Assembly (NCBI GenBank): GCA_037349315.1 | Contig: JBAIAC010000033.1 | Coordinates: forward strand, 14,154,001-14,218,000 | DNA length: 64,000 nucleotides | Direction: 5' to 3' | From: Chelydra serpentina | Taxonomy: Eukaryota > Chordata > Testudines > Chelydridae | Shown here: piece by piece, positions 1-10,925 of the stretch | How the letters are laid out: each line of letters starts with the position of its first letter | Position numbering within the stretch: the stretch's first letter is position 1 | Made by a program: the position numbers and the translations under genes | The notes under the pieces: generated by a model | What the model saw: only the letters and a program-made list of their open reading frames with translations | Databases searched by the model: none | What the model was told of the DNA's origin: nothing

Positions 1-840
1 GGAAGAGATGTGTGTAGGAATATTGTCACAAATGCACCCCATTCTTAACCATTTGAGAGATGTCTGTCAAACCAGTTATTCATCTGTTTTTAAAATCGTC
101 AGGACTAAATGTCATACATATAGGCCCTACTCCCCTTTGGAGATAGGTGTAGATTCAGTGAGACAAACTTCCATAAGTGGTTGCTGTGCCCTAGTAAAGG
201 TATAAGTACTTATTTTAGAAAAGCTGACACACTGCCTCAAAGATCCCTACATGGACTATTTGTAGCCTGGCACCCATTCTTTATACAGAATGTAAAAGGA
301 AACCTGCAGAAGCTAGATTCAGCAAGTTAGGTAATTTTGACTGTAGAATGTGGCCCTGAATACATAGTTTGGTGTATGTCTTTGGGGCAGGTACCAGGTC
401 TTTAAATGTGTTTGCATTCAGTACAACAGAGCCCTGATCCTGACTGAGGCCTGTAGGCACTACCGTAGTATGAATATTAAATAATATCAATATGTTATTT
501 CTCCAGTCATCTGTGAATCGGGATGCATGAGTATAGTTTTTGGGAAGAATTAATCAGGTAAATAATGTCTCTGATGAGGCTAAGATTCTGAATAAGTCAG
601 GCCTAGCTGTGGGCTTGATCCAGTCAAAATTGGTCTCAGCAGCTGCAGAGGCAATTCACAGTACTTCAGGTTAAAGACTCTTAGCAGCCATGAATGATGC
701 ATCATTAAACATTCTGTATTGTTGCCAGAGGCTCTTGCATAAAACATCAAGGGACTGTACTAAGCCTGCTTGGGGAATTCTCCAGAGGTCCTAATGCTGA
801 GCTGGGCAACACGTCATTTACCAGACCAGGGTTTTGCTTA
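1..840. other. Intergenic, no gene recognised
   Basis: AT-rich non-coding sequence. The only open frames are short and lack recognisable domains or splice context. No repeat family was identified with confidence before the TA-flanked element that starts at 841. Confidence 0.5.
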
Positions 841-961
841 TGGTGACCAGATGTCCCGATTTTATAGGGACAGTCCCGATTTTTGGGACTTTTTCTTATA
901 TAGGCTCCTATTACCCCCCCACCTCCTGTCCCGATTTTTCACATTTGCTGTCTGGTCACCC
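841..961. mobile_element. Short TA-flanked MITE (Tc1/mariner-like)
   Basis: A 121-bp element begins TGGTGACCAGA and ends TCTGGTCACCC, so its ends are inverted repeats of about 10-13 bp. It is flanked on both sides by TA (839-840 and 962-963), the target duplication used by Tc1/mariner elements. The interior repeats the word GTCCCGAT three times around a short palindrome. It has no coding capacity. I recognise the GGTGACCAGA terminus as a repeat common in sauropsid genomes. The superfamily is inferred from the TA flanks. Confidence 0.65.
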
Positions 962-963
962 TA

Positions 964-2190
964 GTTTTGCTGCTGGGCTGTCCCGTGGCTGACTGGCAGG
1001 TCCATGCTGAGATCTGTAAGGGAAGGACTTAGCCAATAGCTTTACTTCCACGTCACTCTCAGCCATTGCTGGGAGTGAGAGATTTATATACTTTTTAAAA
1101 TATGGCCTTTGAATTACCTCTTTCTTCAGTTTAGTGGGAAATCCTACTTTGTAGCTTGGGGATACAATTACAAATTTGTTTATTAAACATTCTGTAGCTA
1201 CACTCAAATTTCACAGGTTTGTCTTCCACTCATTTCTAAGCAATTTTCTTGCTGCTAACTTGTGCACTTCAATTAAAGTTTCAAGATCTATACATTCTAC
1301 ACCTGACTCTGGTAGACTAGTTTTACCCATGGTTTTCCATTTTATGGTTATTAAACAGCTGTAATGTACCCTTTCCCACCTAGTCATGAATAAAATAGAA
1401 AAAAAAAAAAGCAGACAGGAAACATCTGCATGTCACACACTCAGATTTAAGACTGAAGTTAATTCTGCGATCACAAAGTAAACATACCAGGCAACCAGAC
1501 ACCTGAAAATTAAAGTTTTCAGAATTCTGCAATAGTCCATGGCTCCAAGTGCTGTGTTTTGGTGCAGGAATGAATACAGGAATCTGAGATGGGCAGCTTT
1601 CCTGACTTCAGGTGATTAGTGCAGTAGTGTGGGATTTCCAGAAGTGCTCAGCATTGTGTTAACTCTGCTTCTGATGAAGTTTTACCAAGATGTAAAGAGA
1701 ATCCTGAGGCACAAAGTTTGGATATAGATCTGAACTTTCTCAAAGTTCTGAGAAGACTGGGTTTGGTATTCTGGTTTGGGCTCATCTCAAATTTAGGGCA
1801 AGATTCTGCCATCCTCACTCAGGCTGAGTAGACTCTCACTTTGTGAGTAGTCATGGAATAAAGTACCACTCACTTGAATGGTGTTATAAACATAAGGCAG
1901 TCGAGGACCAAGTTTCACAAGTGTCTAGTGAAAGCCTCTCTCCCAGTTTGGGAAATGGGGGTTCACCACGCTGATGGGGCAAAGTTTGTAGGTACAAGGA
2001 TGAGCCCCACTGGTCACCTGACCAAAAATTAGGCAAACTGGGTTTGAAAATTGTACTCCTGGAATTTGATCACAAAGTCTGGATAGCCAAGATAATGGAT
2101 GATCTAATAATTGGTTTGGATTTCTTTGACTAATAACTATGTGATAAATGCCAGAAAAGGAGTCTGACAAATTTAGCCTGTAGAAATTCT
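964..2190. other. Intergenic, no gene recognised
   Basis: Non-coding sequence with a short A-run near 1399-1410. A stretch around 1795-1880 resembles the abundant sauropsid 'gggcaagattctgcc' type of short palindromic repeat but is too decayed to delimit. No host exon is supported. Confidence 0.4.
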
Positions 2191-2199
2191 CTTTAAAAA

Positions 2200-3850
2200 C
2201 ATGGCCAAGTGAAGCAAATGATTTGTAGACAATCGGTTTGCAGGGAACAAGTTGTCGTGCCTCCAGGAGCAGAACCCACAGTAACAGCCACATGCTGTGG
2301 TAGCTTTCCAGCAAAGGAAAGTTGGGGAGTGGTTGAAATCTGTTTTGACACCCATAGTCTTAGGAGAACCTTACCTGAAAAAGGTCTTGTGGATCTGAAG
2401 TATGAATGGATTCTTGTTCATTTGCTGAATGTTTCTGACAAGCAGCAAATAGTAATAAAGGGAAATACAGCTGCAAAATGTGAACCAGTGGATTTAGTAA
2501 ATGCTGGTATAGAAGAAAACTACAAGAGGAAAGAGGTCAAGGTGAACTCCAGAGTTTTAACTGGATTTGTTTCAGTGCAGTGCTGTACACTTACAGAGGA
2601 GCAGCAGAATGGTCCAACAGACTTTCTGGTTAGGAATTAGGACTTGTCCTTCTGATCCAGCAAAGATATAGGTTGTACTGCACTAGTCCAGAACAAGATT
2701 GATACTGGAGGAAACTGATCTGTTGATCAACTACTTCACTGTTTACTCCAACCAAAGAGGGAAGAGGCCTTACAGGTCATTGAGGAAATGTATCAGGAAG
2801 GCATAATTGATTCTTCAGCTAGTCCTTGGGCCTTGCCCATAGTTCTGGTTAAGAAAAAAGATGACAGCACCAGATTCTGTGTAGACTCTGAAAACCAGAT
2901 TGAACCTGGTTATCCAGGATATAATTTAATCATGGTAATGGGTAAGAAGCCTTTAAAAAGTTACTTCATTTAGTTTTTAATGTTGGATCTTAAAAGTAGC
3001 TATTGGCAGGTGGAAGTGGATCCAAATGACTGGGAAAAGACTGCTTTCGTAATAGGACATGGCTTGCGGCAATTTAAAGTGAAGGCTTATGGGTTGTGCC
3101 ATGCACTTGCCACATTTGAGAGGTTTATGGAGAGGGTACTGCACAACATGGCTCTTTCAACTTTTGTTATACCTATATAATAATCTGGAGCATGCTAAAA
3201 CCTTTGACTATGAACCAATACATTTAAAAGTGGTCTGTGATAAGATGAAGGTTGTCAATATGAAACTGAGCCCAAAATATAAGTTTTCAAAAAGAGGTAA
3301 TTTACCCTGGGCACCCAGTCAGTGAGAGAGAATTTTCAATGACAAAAAGGAAACTGAGGCAGTGCAGAACTGGGCAGCTCTTTAGACACTCACAGAACTG
3401 CAGTTTTGTAGGACTCTGCTCCTACTAAAGAAGGCTTATTCATGGGTTTGCCAGTATTACAAAACCATTGCATAGGTTGGGTGAGAAAGGGATTTAACAT
3501 TTTCAGAATTGTAAAAGTCTCTTGTGACTGCTGCTGTCATGAATGCTAGTGCTTATGATTTGGGAGCAGTACTGACACAAGAACACACAGAATTTTGAGA
3601 GGGTAGCAGTTTATTGCAGCAGAAGTCTACATTTTCTGGAGAAAAATGGTTGTACTACATGAAGGGAACTCCTGGCAATGGTTAAATCTATGGAACATTT
3701 TCACCACTATTTGTATGTGAGAAAGTTTGTGATCAGACAGACTATGCATCCCTGCAATGGCTTTTCGATTCAGGAATCCTGAGGAGCAATTGGAGATTTT
3801 CAGCAAGAAAGTGCTGCAGAAATATTCCTGCCTTCTTTTGAGAGCAATAC
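2200..3850 (+). pseudogene. Ty3/gypsy LTR-retrotransposon pol relic
   Basis: Pieces of a gypsy polyprotein lie in order on the plus strand across several frames. A protease-to-reverse-transcriptase linker is at about 2209-2640. The start of the RT domain is at 2788-2900, with the motif SPWALPIVLVKKKD. The RT core is at 2980-3170, with LDLKSSYWQVEVDPNDWEKT and a GLC..ATFERFMERVL block. The YxDD box position near 3165-3180 is changed. An RNase H-like part follows at about 3540-3740 (GAVLTQEHTE, then RELLAMVKSMEHFHHYLY). Frames change at least four times and stops interrupt every domain, so the copy is dead. No flanking LTRs or integrase were recognised. The protease core is not seen, so the copy is a fragment. 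Confidence 0.8.
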
Positions 3851-3859
3851 ATCAGATTA

Positions 3860-4548
3860 CACTGATGACCTAAACAGATCTTTGTGTTTTACTGATCTCA
3901 GGGATATCACCAGCCTTTATTGAAAGCCTGCAAAGTCCATCTAAGATATAGAACTAAATGCTCTGCTCTTCCCTTATGCCTTCTATTCTTTCAATTTCCA
4001 CATGACAAGTAAGGCTGCTTTTTAAGATGTGGGGTTAAATTGAGCAGAAATACTTACATAACCAACATATGATAATTTTAACATCTGTTAAAAAGAAAAT
4101 GTAATTTTGCCTACTCCATCTTATTTTGTTCCTTGCACTGTTTCTGTCCAGTGTGTGGGGAAAAAGCTGGCTTGCAGACTAACTGAAATTATTACTGCAA
4201 CATCACAAGGGAGCTGGAAAACTCAGTACTGTCGCTAGGTATTTATTAAAACCACATTTTCTCATCAGAAACAGATGCATTTTTGTTGAACAAATTTGAA
4301 ACATTCAGTATTTCTGTTCCTTACACTATGTTTGTCTAGAGTCTGTGACTTCATAAGTAAAAAACCATTTCTATATATTGCTATCATGGGACATTATTTT
4401 CCCCACTTCCATAGAATAATTAAAGGTTTTTTATTTTGTCATAGTTCTAAGGATTCTTTTGACAGTGATGGTCCCTTAGCTACTAAATCTGCTACCCCAT
4501 CCATCACTGACATCTAGCAAAACAGGCATTAACTTCTCTATGACTTAT
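3860..4548. other. Intergenic, no gene recognised
   Basis: AT-rich sequence between the gypsy relic and the first Harbinger element. Open frames are short and have no recognisable motif. Confidence 0.4.
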
Positions 4549-4932
4549 CTAGGGCCTTGGCTACACTTGCAGATGTACAGCGCTGTGAGTTAAACCCGTC
4601 TTCGTACAGCTGAGTTGGGAAAGTGCTGCAGCCTGTCCACACTCAGCCGCCAGCGCAGTAACGAGCACTTACGTGGCTACATTTGCGGCACTTGCAGCGG
4701 TTTTGGGAGAGGTGCATTATGGGCAGGTATCCCACAGAACACCTCTTCCAATTCTGGCGCCGTGGGTTGTGGGAAGGGGGCGTGGGGTATGGTGCATTCT
4801 GGGTCCTGTCCCAACGCCCCGTGATGCATCGCTTCGCATCCCAGCAATCCCTGTGTTTCCGGCCACAATTTGCGCCATCATTCAACGGTTTCTTTGTAGC
4901 GCGATCTGTGCTCCGTTTCGGTCAGCGGGAAA

Positions 4933-6174
4933 ATGGATCCCGACCTGGTGAGCAAAATACTGACGAGTCTCACCACCATGTCACGTTTGGCAGTCGAGCT
5001 CTTCCTTAAGATCCACAGTGACAGCGAGGAGTCTGACGATGAAATTGTGACATGAAACGCGTACGACACGAACTTGCTTGTGGCATTCACGGACATGCTG
5101 TGCACCGTGGAACGCCGCTTTTGGGCTCGGGAAACCAGCACAGAGTGGTGGGATCACATTGTCATGCAAGTCTGGGATGACGAGCAGTGGGTGCAGAACT
5201 TTCGGATGAGAAAAGCTACTTTCATGGGACTGTGTGAGGAGCTTGCCCCTGCCCTGCGGCGCAAGGACACGAGATTGAGAGCTGCCCTGACGGTGGAGAA
5301 GCGGGTGGCTATTGCAATCTGGAAGCTCGCAACTCCGGACTGCTATCGATCAGTAGCGAACCAGTTTGGAGTGGGAAAGTCGACCGTTGGAATCGTGCTG
5401 ATGCAAGTCTGCAAGGCCATTAATCGCATCCTGCTCAGAAGAACCGTGACTCCGGGTAACGTGCAGGACATTGTGGCTGGCTTTGAACAAATGGGTTTCC
5501 CTAACTGCGGCGGGGCGATAGATGGGACCCATATTCCTATTCTGGTACCACCCCACCTAGCATCCGAGTACATTAATCGGAAGGGGTATTTCTCCATGGT
5601 TCTCCAGGCGCTTGTGGATCACCGTGGGCGTTTCATTTACATCAACGCAGGCTGGCCCGGAAAGGTGCATGACGCACGCATCTTTTGGAACACTGCCCTG
5701 TTCCGGAAGATGCAGTCCGGGACTTTTTTCCCAGACCGGAAGATCACGGTAGGGGAAATTGAAATGCCCACTGTGATCCTTGGAGACCCCGCGTACCCTT
5801 TAATGCCGTGGCTCATGAAACCCTACACAGGGAGCCTTGACACCAGCAAGGAACGGTTCAACTACAGGCTGAGCCGGTGCAGAATGACTGTGGAGTGTGC
5901 TTTTGGCCGTTTGAAGGGCCGCTGGCGATCTCTATATGGGAAGCTGGACTTGGCCGAACACAGCATCCCCACGGTTATATCCGCATGCTGTACCCTCCAT
6001 AATATTTGTGAAGGGAAGGGTGAAATGTTCACTCAGGCGTGGACCTCAGAGGTTCAACACCTGGAGGCTGAATTTGCACAGCCAGAGAGCAGGGCTATTA
6101 CAGGGGCCCAGCGTGGGGCTCCAAGGATCAGGGATGCCTTGAGGGAGAAATTTGAGGCTGAAAACCACCAGTAA
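4933..6174 (+). pseudogene. Harbinger transposase (DDE_Tnp_4 / HARBI1-like), one premature stop
   Basis: Open from 5074 to 6174 (366 residues). The same frame extends upstream to an ATG at 4933 (MDPDLVSKIL) but is cut by an in-frame TGA at 5053-5055. This is best explained as a CGA arginine codon that lost its CpG. Numbering from 5074, an HTH-like region spans residues 80-115. The RNase-H-fold catalytic core keeps D150 (GGAIDGTHI), D200 (VHDARIF), D238 (ILGDPAYPL) and E274 (MTVECAFGRLKGRW). The frame ends at TAA 6172-6174, and a polyadenylation signal AATAAA follows at 6319-6324. The family cuts and pastes DNA with 3-bp target duplications and usually needs a Myb-like partner. Only the stop at 5053 prevents a full-length product. 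A start at the internal Met (5074) would leave out roughly the first 47 residues. Confidence 0.88.
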
Positions 6175-6446
6175 TGTGTGCTGTCCTGCACGACCCTGAA
6201 GTGAAGTGGTTCCAATGTTATCAGTTATCTGTCTTTGATAAGCTGATTTGTGTTTGTTCAGCTCACTTGCGTTGCCTGTTTCTTTCCTGGGCTAAGGTAT
6301 CTTTTTTCCTTATGCAATAATAAAGACTGTTTGCACATCCAAAGAATCCGTTTATTACAGAGAAAATACATGTATTAAAAAGAAACACAACTGCTTGTGA
6401 GACAGAAAGGGCAAGGGGGTGGTGGGTGGTGTGGGGAAGGGTTCAA

Positions 6447-8198
6447 TCACAGGGTATGGTATGTCCTGCTTTCATACTCGGGCTTCCTGTCTGGAGTGCT
6501 GTGCAGTGAGTGCTGCACTTCAGAATGTCTATAATTCGGGATGGGAGTTGAGTGCAGTGGGTAAGGGTCATAGTTTCCAGGGCTGTCTGGTGAAACTACA
6601 GGTGTTGGGGGCATCTGGTGTGGGCGATAAGAACCTGGATGTTGGGTGAAGTGGGCAGGTGGTGACATGGGGGCACAAGTGTTTTGGGACACTGGCTGCA
6701 GGGGGGGGCGGGTGCGGTACTGCTCCGCCTGCATGGCGACGAGCGCCTGGATAGAGTCTGCTTAGCGCGCCAAGATGCTAATCAGCTCCTTTGTGCTTTC
6801 GTGCCGGAGCTGCATGCTTTGCTGCCGCTGTGCTGCGTTTTCCTGGCGGAGCCTGCTTTCACTCTCCCTCCACTCCCGAGCCTTTTGATTCTCTTTAAAA
6901 GACTGTTTCATAACTTCCTGCAGCATGTCTTCTTTAGTTCTTCTGGGCCTCTTCCTGAGCCGTTGGAGTCTCTCAGCCGGTGATAAGAAGGATGGCGGAG
7001 ATCTCAAGGTTGCATCTGGAAGGCAAAATGCAACATTTAACAGAGGCATCATAGTTTTATGCCAGACAGAGCAATGATTCCCCCACACTTAAGGAGGGCG
7101 TACACAGTCTCCAAAACAGCACAATTTTCCCGTCCCAAACAGAGTGCACAGAACCCACGGGAGCCCCAAAATGGTGAGTAAACACAGGGTAAAGGGGGAC
7201 TGATTGTTTCGCGGATGTACTGTCCGACGGGTTTCTGTGCCTTGGGGAGAGCCCACAGCTGCAGGGGGAACCTACACTGAACACTATCCCCACATTTTCC
7301 ACAGGAGTTCGTCCTGGAAGATATCTCGCTGCTGAGGGTGTCCGGGGAAGCAAGGGAGGGTCTTCTACTGCAATGCGGCTTCCGCCCTGGCCCATATGCA
7401 GCTTGCCTGTGTGCAGCAATGGTCCCCCCGCCCCTCGCGGCACAGTGGCACGGACACGTTACCCTGATTGGGACAAGGACCACGGCGGCTCTCCCAATAA
7501 ACCTGCGCAAGACTTTCAAAGAGATTACAGTGGCCGATTTCTCCGATGTGATAGACCACATCAATGCGCTCTTCCGCATCTAGGCATGCATGCAGCCCAA
7601 ACCCTCCTCGCCCAAGGACCCCACACCGAAAAAACTCCTTCCCGAAAATAAAAGCTGCTTACTGCGAACCTGCTCTTCTCTTTCTCCCCCGACGCGTACC
7701 GGCCGCTGCGACTGGCTCCCTTCCTCCTGGCTCGAGAAGAGTTCCTGGCTGCATGCACCCAGGGAGTCAGGGGTGTCTCCCCCAGCCACAGCACCCTCGC
7801 TTCTGTTTTCTTCAACCCCCTCCTCCTCCTCTTCTCCCTCCTCCTCATCCCGCTCTCCCGTGTCCATGGTGGTGCTCGGAACAGTAGTGGGGTCACCCCC
7901 AAGTATTGCATCCAGCTCTTTGTAGAATCGGCAGGTTTTGGGGGGAGCACCCAAGCGGCTGTTTGCCTCGCGGGCTTTGCGGTACGCACTCCGCAGCTCC
8001 TTTACTTTTATCCTGCACTGCATTGCGTCCTGGTCATGGCCCCTTTCAATCATGGCCCTTGATATCTGGCCAAAAGTATCGAAATTCCTCTGGCTGGATC
8101 GCAGCTGGGACTGGACAGCTTCTTCCCCCCCAAACAGCGATGAGGTCCAGCAGCTCGCCATTGCTCCATACTGGGGCTCGTCTCGCACGTGGAGGCAT
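6447..8198 (-). pseudogene. Harbinger Myb/SANT-like accessory protein, broken copy
   Basis: Two-exon gene on the minus strand, opposite the transposase. Exon 1 runs from the ATG at 8196-8198 down to a GTAAGC donor at 7662. Exon 2 starts at 7015 after a TTCCAG acceptor and ends near 6447. Exon 1 encodes the trihelix Myb/SANT-like DNA-binding region followed by a glutamate-rich stretch. Compared with the intact gene at 16345-18125, this copy has a one-base insertion in a C/G run (8125-8131), which shifts frame inside the DNA-binding domain. A glutamine codon has also become TAA (6762-6764) in exon 2. A minus-strand AATAAA lies at 6351-6356. The family protein binds transposon ends and helps bring transposase to DNA. 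Confidence 0.85.
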
Positions 8199-8604
8199 GG
8201 TTACCTGGAAAGATGCGCTGAGAGCACTCCACGCCTGGTTGAGCAAACAGGAAGGGGATATTTAAAATTCCAAGGGAATTTAAAGGGTCGGAGTGGCGGT
8301 TGGTCACCTGAGGCTAGGGCAGTAGAGTTCTAATTGATGACCAGAGTGGCTAGAACAGGCGTTGTGGGATACTTCCGAATATTTCTGGAGGCCAACAACA
8401 GCGCATTGGGTGGCCACACTGTAGCTGCAGCGCACCAGCAGCAGCGCAACAAACGTTATTCCTCTCGGAGAGGTGGAGTACATGCAGCGCTGTACCTGAG
8501 GAGATGCAGCGCTGCACGTGCCTTGCGAGTGTAGACAGTAACTGAGTTACAGCGCTGCAGGCAGTTTTATTGCGCTGTAACTCATGAGTGTAGCCAAGGC
8601 CTAG

Positions 8605-10232
8605 GTCCTTAGTGGATCAATAACCCTGTTCAGATGTTTCAAATTCTTTCTTGTTAATTCACATTTACCTTTTCATTCAAAGAAAGTAAATTATCTCATG
8701 GAGAAGCCATGTTATCCCCAATAGTGGTTTACAATGTTGCAAACTCAGGGTGACCCACATATCTTAGCTGGAATACATTTGTCACTGTCGTGCATTATGA
8801 TCCTCTTTAAAACAGCCTGGAAACAAGGTAAGGCTGCAACATTGTGTCACCCCTTCCATTTGATAAGCATTTCTTTCCTATGCTCAGTCGTCGCTGTCTT
8901 TAACTGTTAGAGTATATGTTATTTTCCTTTTTAACACTTGTTTTGTCATATTTTGTCATTGGCAAACATCTTAATTTCCCCAGCAGTCATCATAATTTGC
9001 TAGTTAACATATTATACTGGAGTGAACTCCTCAATAGTGGTCTGGTGAGTGAAAACTGAAGAACCTAATATGCTAATTTATCTCTGAGAAAGGACTGCTG
9101 GGATTTACCATATTTATAGTTACAGATATGTCTGCAATTAGCTGTTTGTTACAAAACATTACCATAGTTACATGTTTGTTGTTTTCAGGCTCTGGGAGTG
9201 ATTAACGCTACCTTAGGAAAAAGGAATAAAAAGTAGGTCAGTGACCATGACCCTTAACCAGACAGGCTGCTCCGGGATTTGATGCTAAAAGAAGCCAGAG
9301 GTTGCATCTGGTGGTTGCTATGTATTTGGGATTCTTCTTTTAAAATCTATAGTAAAGTAGATTCTGCTGTTTAGTTGATATTTCCCTACCTAGGTTTCTA
9401 AAAAAATTACATCCATCTTTTGGACACAAAGAATAGAGTTAGGTCCATTTCCAGTTTATGGGAGTTTTGCTCAAATAAGAATCCTGTAACTTTGCACTGT
9501 ATGTTTAAGAAATGGTTTCAGTTGGAATTTAAAATATTATTGGAAACATGGAAGATATTCTTAGGTAATTAATGTAAGCTGATTTTTATAAAACCTACAT
9601 TTGGGGCCAAATTTGACCTGATAATGTCTCTTTCAGACTACTTGACCTTTCCATCTTGACTGGAATATCTCATAACTTACAGATTTTATTAACATATTAT
9701 ATATAGTGTTCTTTCTAGTAGAAAAAGAGACATTGATAACTACAATTTTGAAAGGACCATGGGCACAATTTTGCTAATACAAATTCTGCAGTGGAACTAT
9801 TAATGGCAGTAAGTATTACACCTAGTGTTAAGTATTTGTAGAATCAGATGCACATTTTTATATTTGATATATATGCTTGCTGTATATGTGTTGTACATAG
9901 TGTGTGGTAGAAACCACACTAGAACAACAATTTCCAAATATATTCAGACACTGTTGGATCAAACAGATCTTGAGGGAAAACTGAGCAAAGCTTTAAAGTA
10001 ACCTACAGTAGATTATTTTCTACAGCTACAGGAGATCTTGGCAACCCAAAGTGGCCCTCAGTCAAAGAGCTGTAAGCACTGGCACCTGAACTATTTATTC
10101 TATCCATCTATTATAGGCATGTCAAAGTAGCCTTTAAGCACAAGGGAACAACCTCAACACACCAACCTAGAATGAAAACAATTGTTAGGAAAATAATATT
10201 CCATTTCTGGGGCTGTTCTCAAACACAGACAG
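8605..10232. other. Intergenic, no gene recognised
   Basis: AT-rich sequence. A short 'ggggccaaatttgacct' motif near 9602 resembles the termini of palindromic MITEs found elsewhere in the window but has no partner end. No coding potential is supported. Confidence 0.4.
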
Positions 10233-10925
10233 TGTAGGAGTGTAAGGGGAGCTCGGACTCACCCGGCGGCGCCTCCTGCTGGTTGTCCTGGGAATTAACT
10301 CGTCCAGCCCTGGAGCACCCTCTGCAGGCCGGGGATCCGGCTTGCCCACTTTCCTCTAAGGCCCACGAGTCCCTCCCAGGACCCAGTGCCCCTTTTACTA
10401 GGGTGCTGCCCCTCCCGGCAGTACCCCACAGATCTGGGTCTCCCCTCCCCAGGGGAACCCCCAACCCACTACCCCCACCTCGCCTCAGTCTTAGGCTACT
10501 GCCAGTCACCAGCTAGCCCCCGCACCCTGGGGCAGACTGCAGTATAAGCCACTCATCACAGGCAAGGTTGGGTTGGGTTGGACCTGCTGCCTCGGCCTAC
10601 CCGTGGGTTACCCCCTGTACCTATTGGGCCTTAACCAGGCCTGGAGCCTGGGGTTTTCCTAGGCTGGAGCTCCCCAGCTCCTCTAGCCTTCCCCCAGCCC
10701 TGCTCCACTCTAGGTCCTCGCAGCCAGGCCCTCCTTCCTCTAAGGCAGAGGAAGGCTCTCTTTTCTCTCTCCTGGCTGCCCTGGCCTTTATAAGGCCAGG
10801 CTTGTCTGTTTGGGGCGTGGCCCCCAGCTGAGCCTGCCTTCCCACTCAGCCCAGCTTTTAGCAATGCCCTTGCTTAGGGCTGTTTCAAGCCCCTCAGGGC
10901 ATGAGCGGGGTTCTGTCCCACTACA
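10233..10925 (+). repeat. Possible solo LTR (TG...CA ends, TATA-like box)
   Basis: A GC-rich block of about 690 bp in AT-rich surroundings starts TGTAG and ends CTACA, a 5-bp terminal inversion with TG...CA ends as in LTRs. A TATA-like TTTATAAGG sits at about 10786-10794. Several pyrimidine-rich blocks are visible. I could not find a convincing target-site duplication or adjacent internal retroelement sequence, so the LTR call is tentative. Open frames inside it are compositional artefacts of its high GC content. Confidence 0.4.

Larger units (their letters stand above)
4553..8601 (+). mobile_element. PIF/Harbinger DNA transposon, copy 1
   Basis: A 4.05-kb element bounded by inverted termini GGCCTTGGCTACACT (4553-) and AGTGTAGCCAAGGCC (-8601). 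It is flanked by TAG on both sides (4550-4552 and 8602-8604), matching the 3-bp target duplications of this superfamily. A 5-bp reading (CTAGG) is equally possible because the termini begin and end with G and C. It carries two convergent genes: a HARBI1-like DDE transposase on the plus strand and a Myb/SANT-like protein on the minus strand. The same structure recurs inverted at 15942-19675. Both genes here are interrupted, the transposase once and the Myb-like gene twice. Confidence 0.9.

Noticed and set aside
2209..2640. 143-codon open frame as a host gene
   Set aside because: It is continuous with gypsy RT and RNase H remnants downstream and fits the protease-RT linker of that element.
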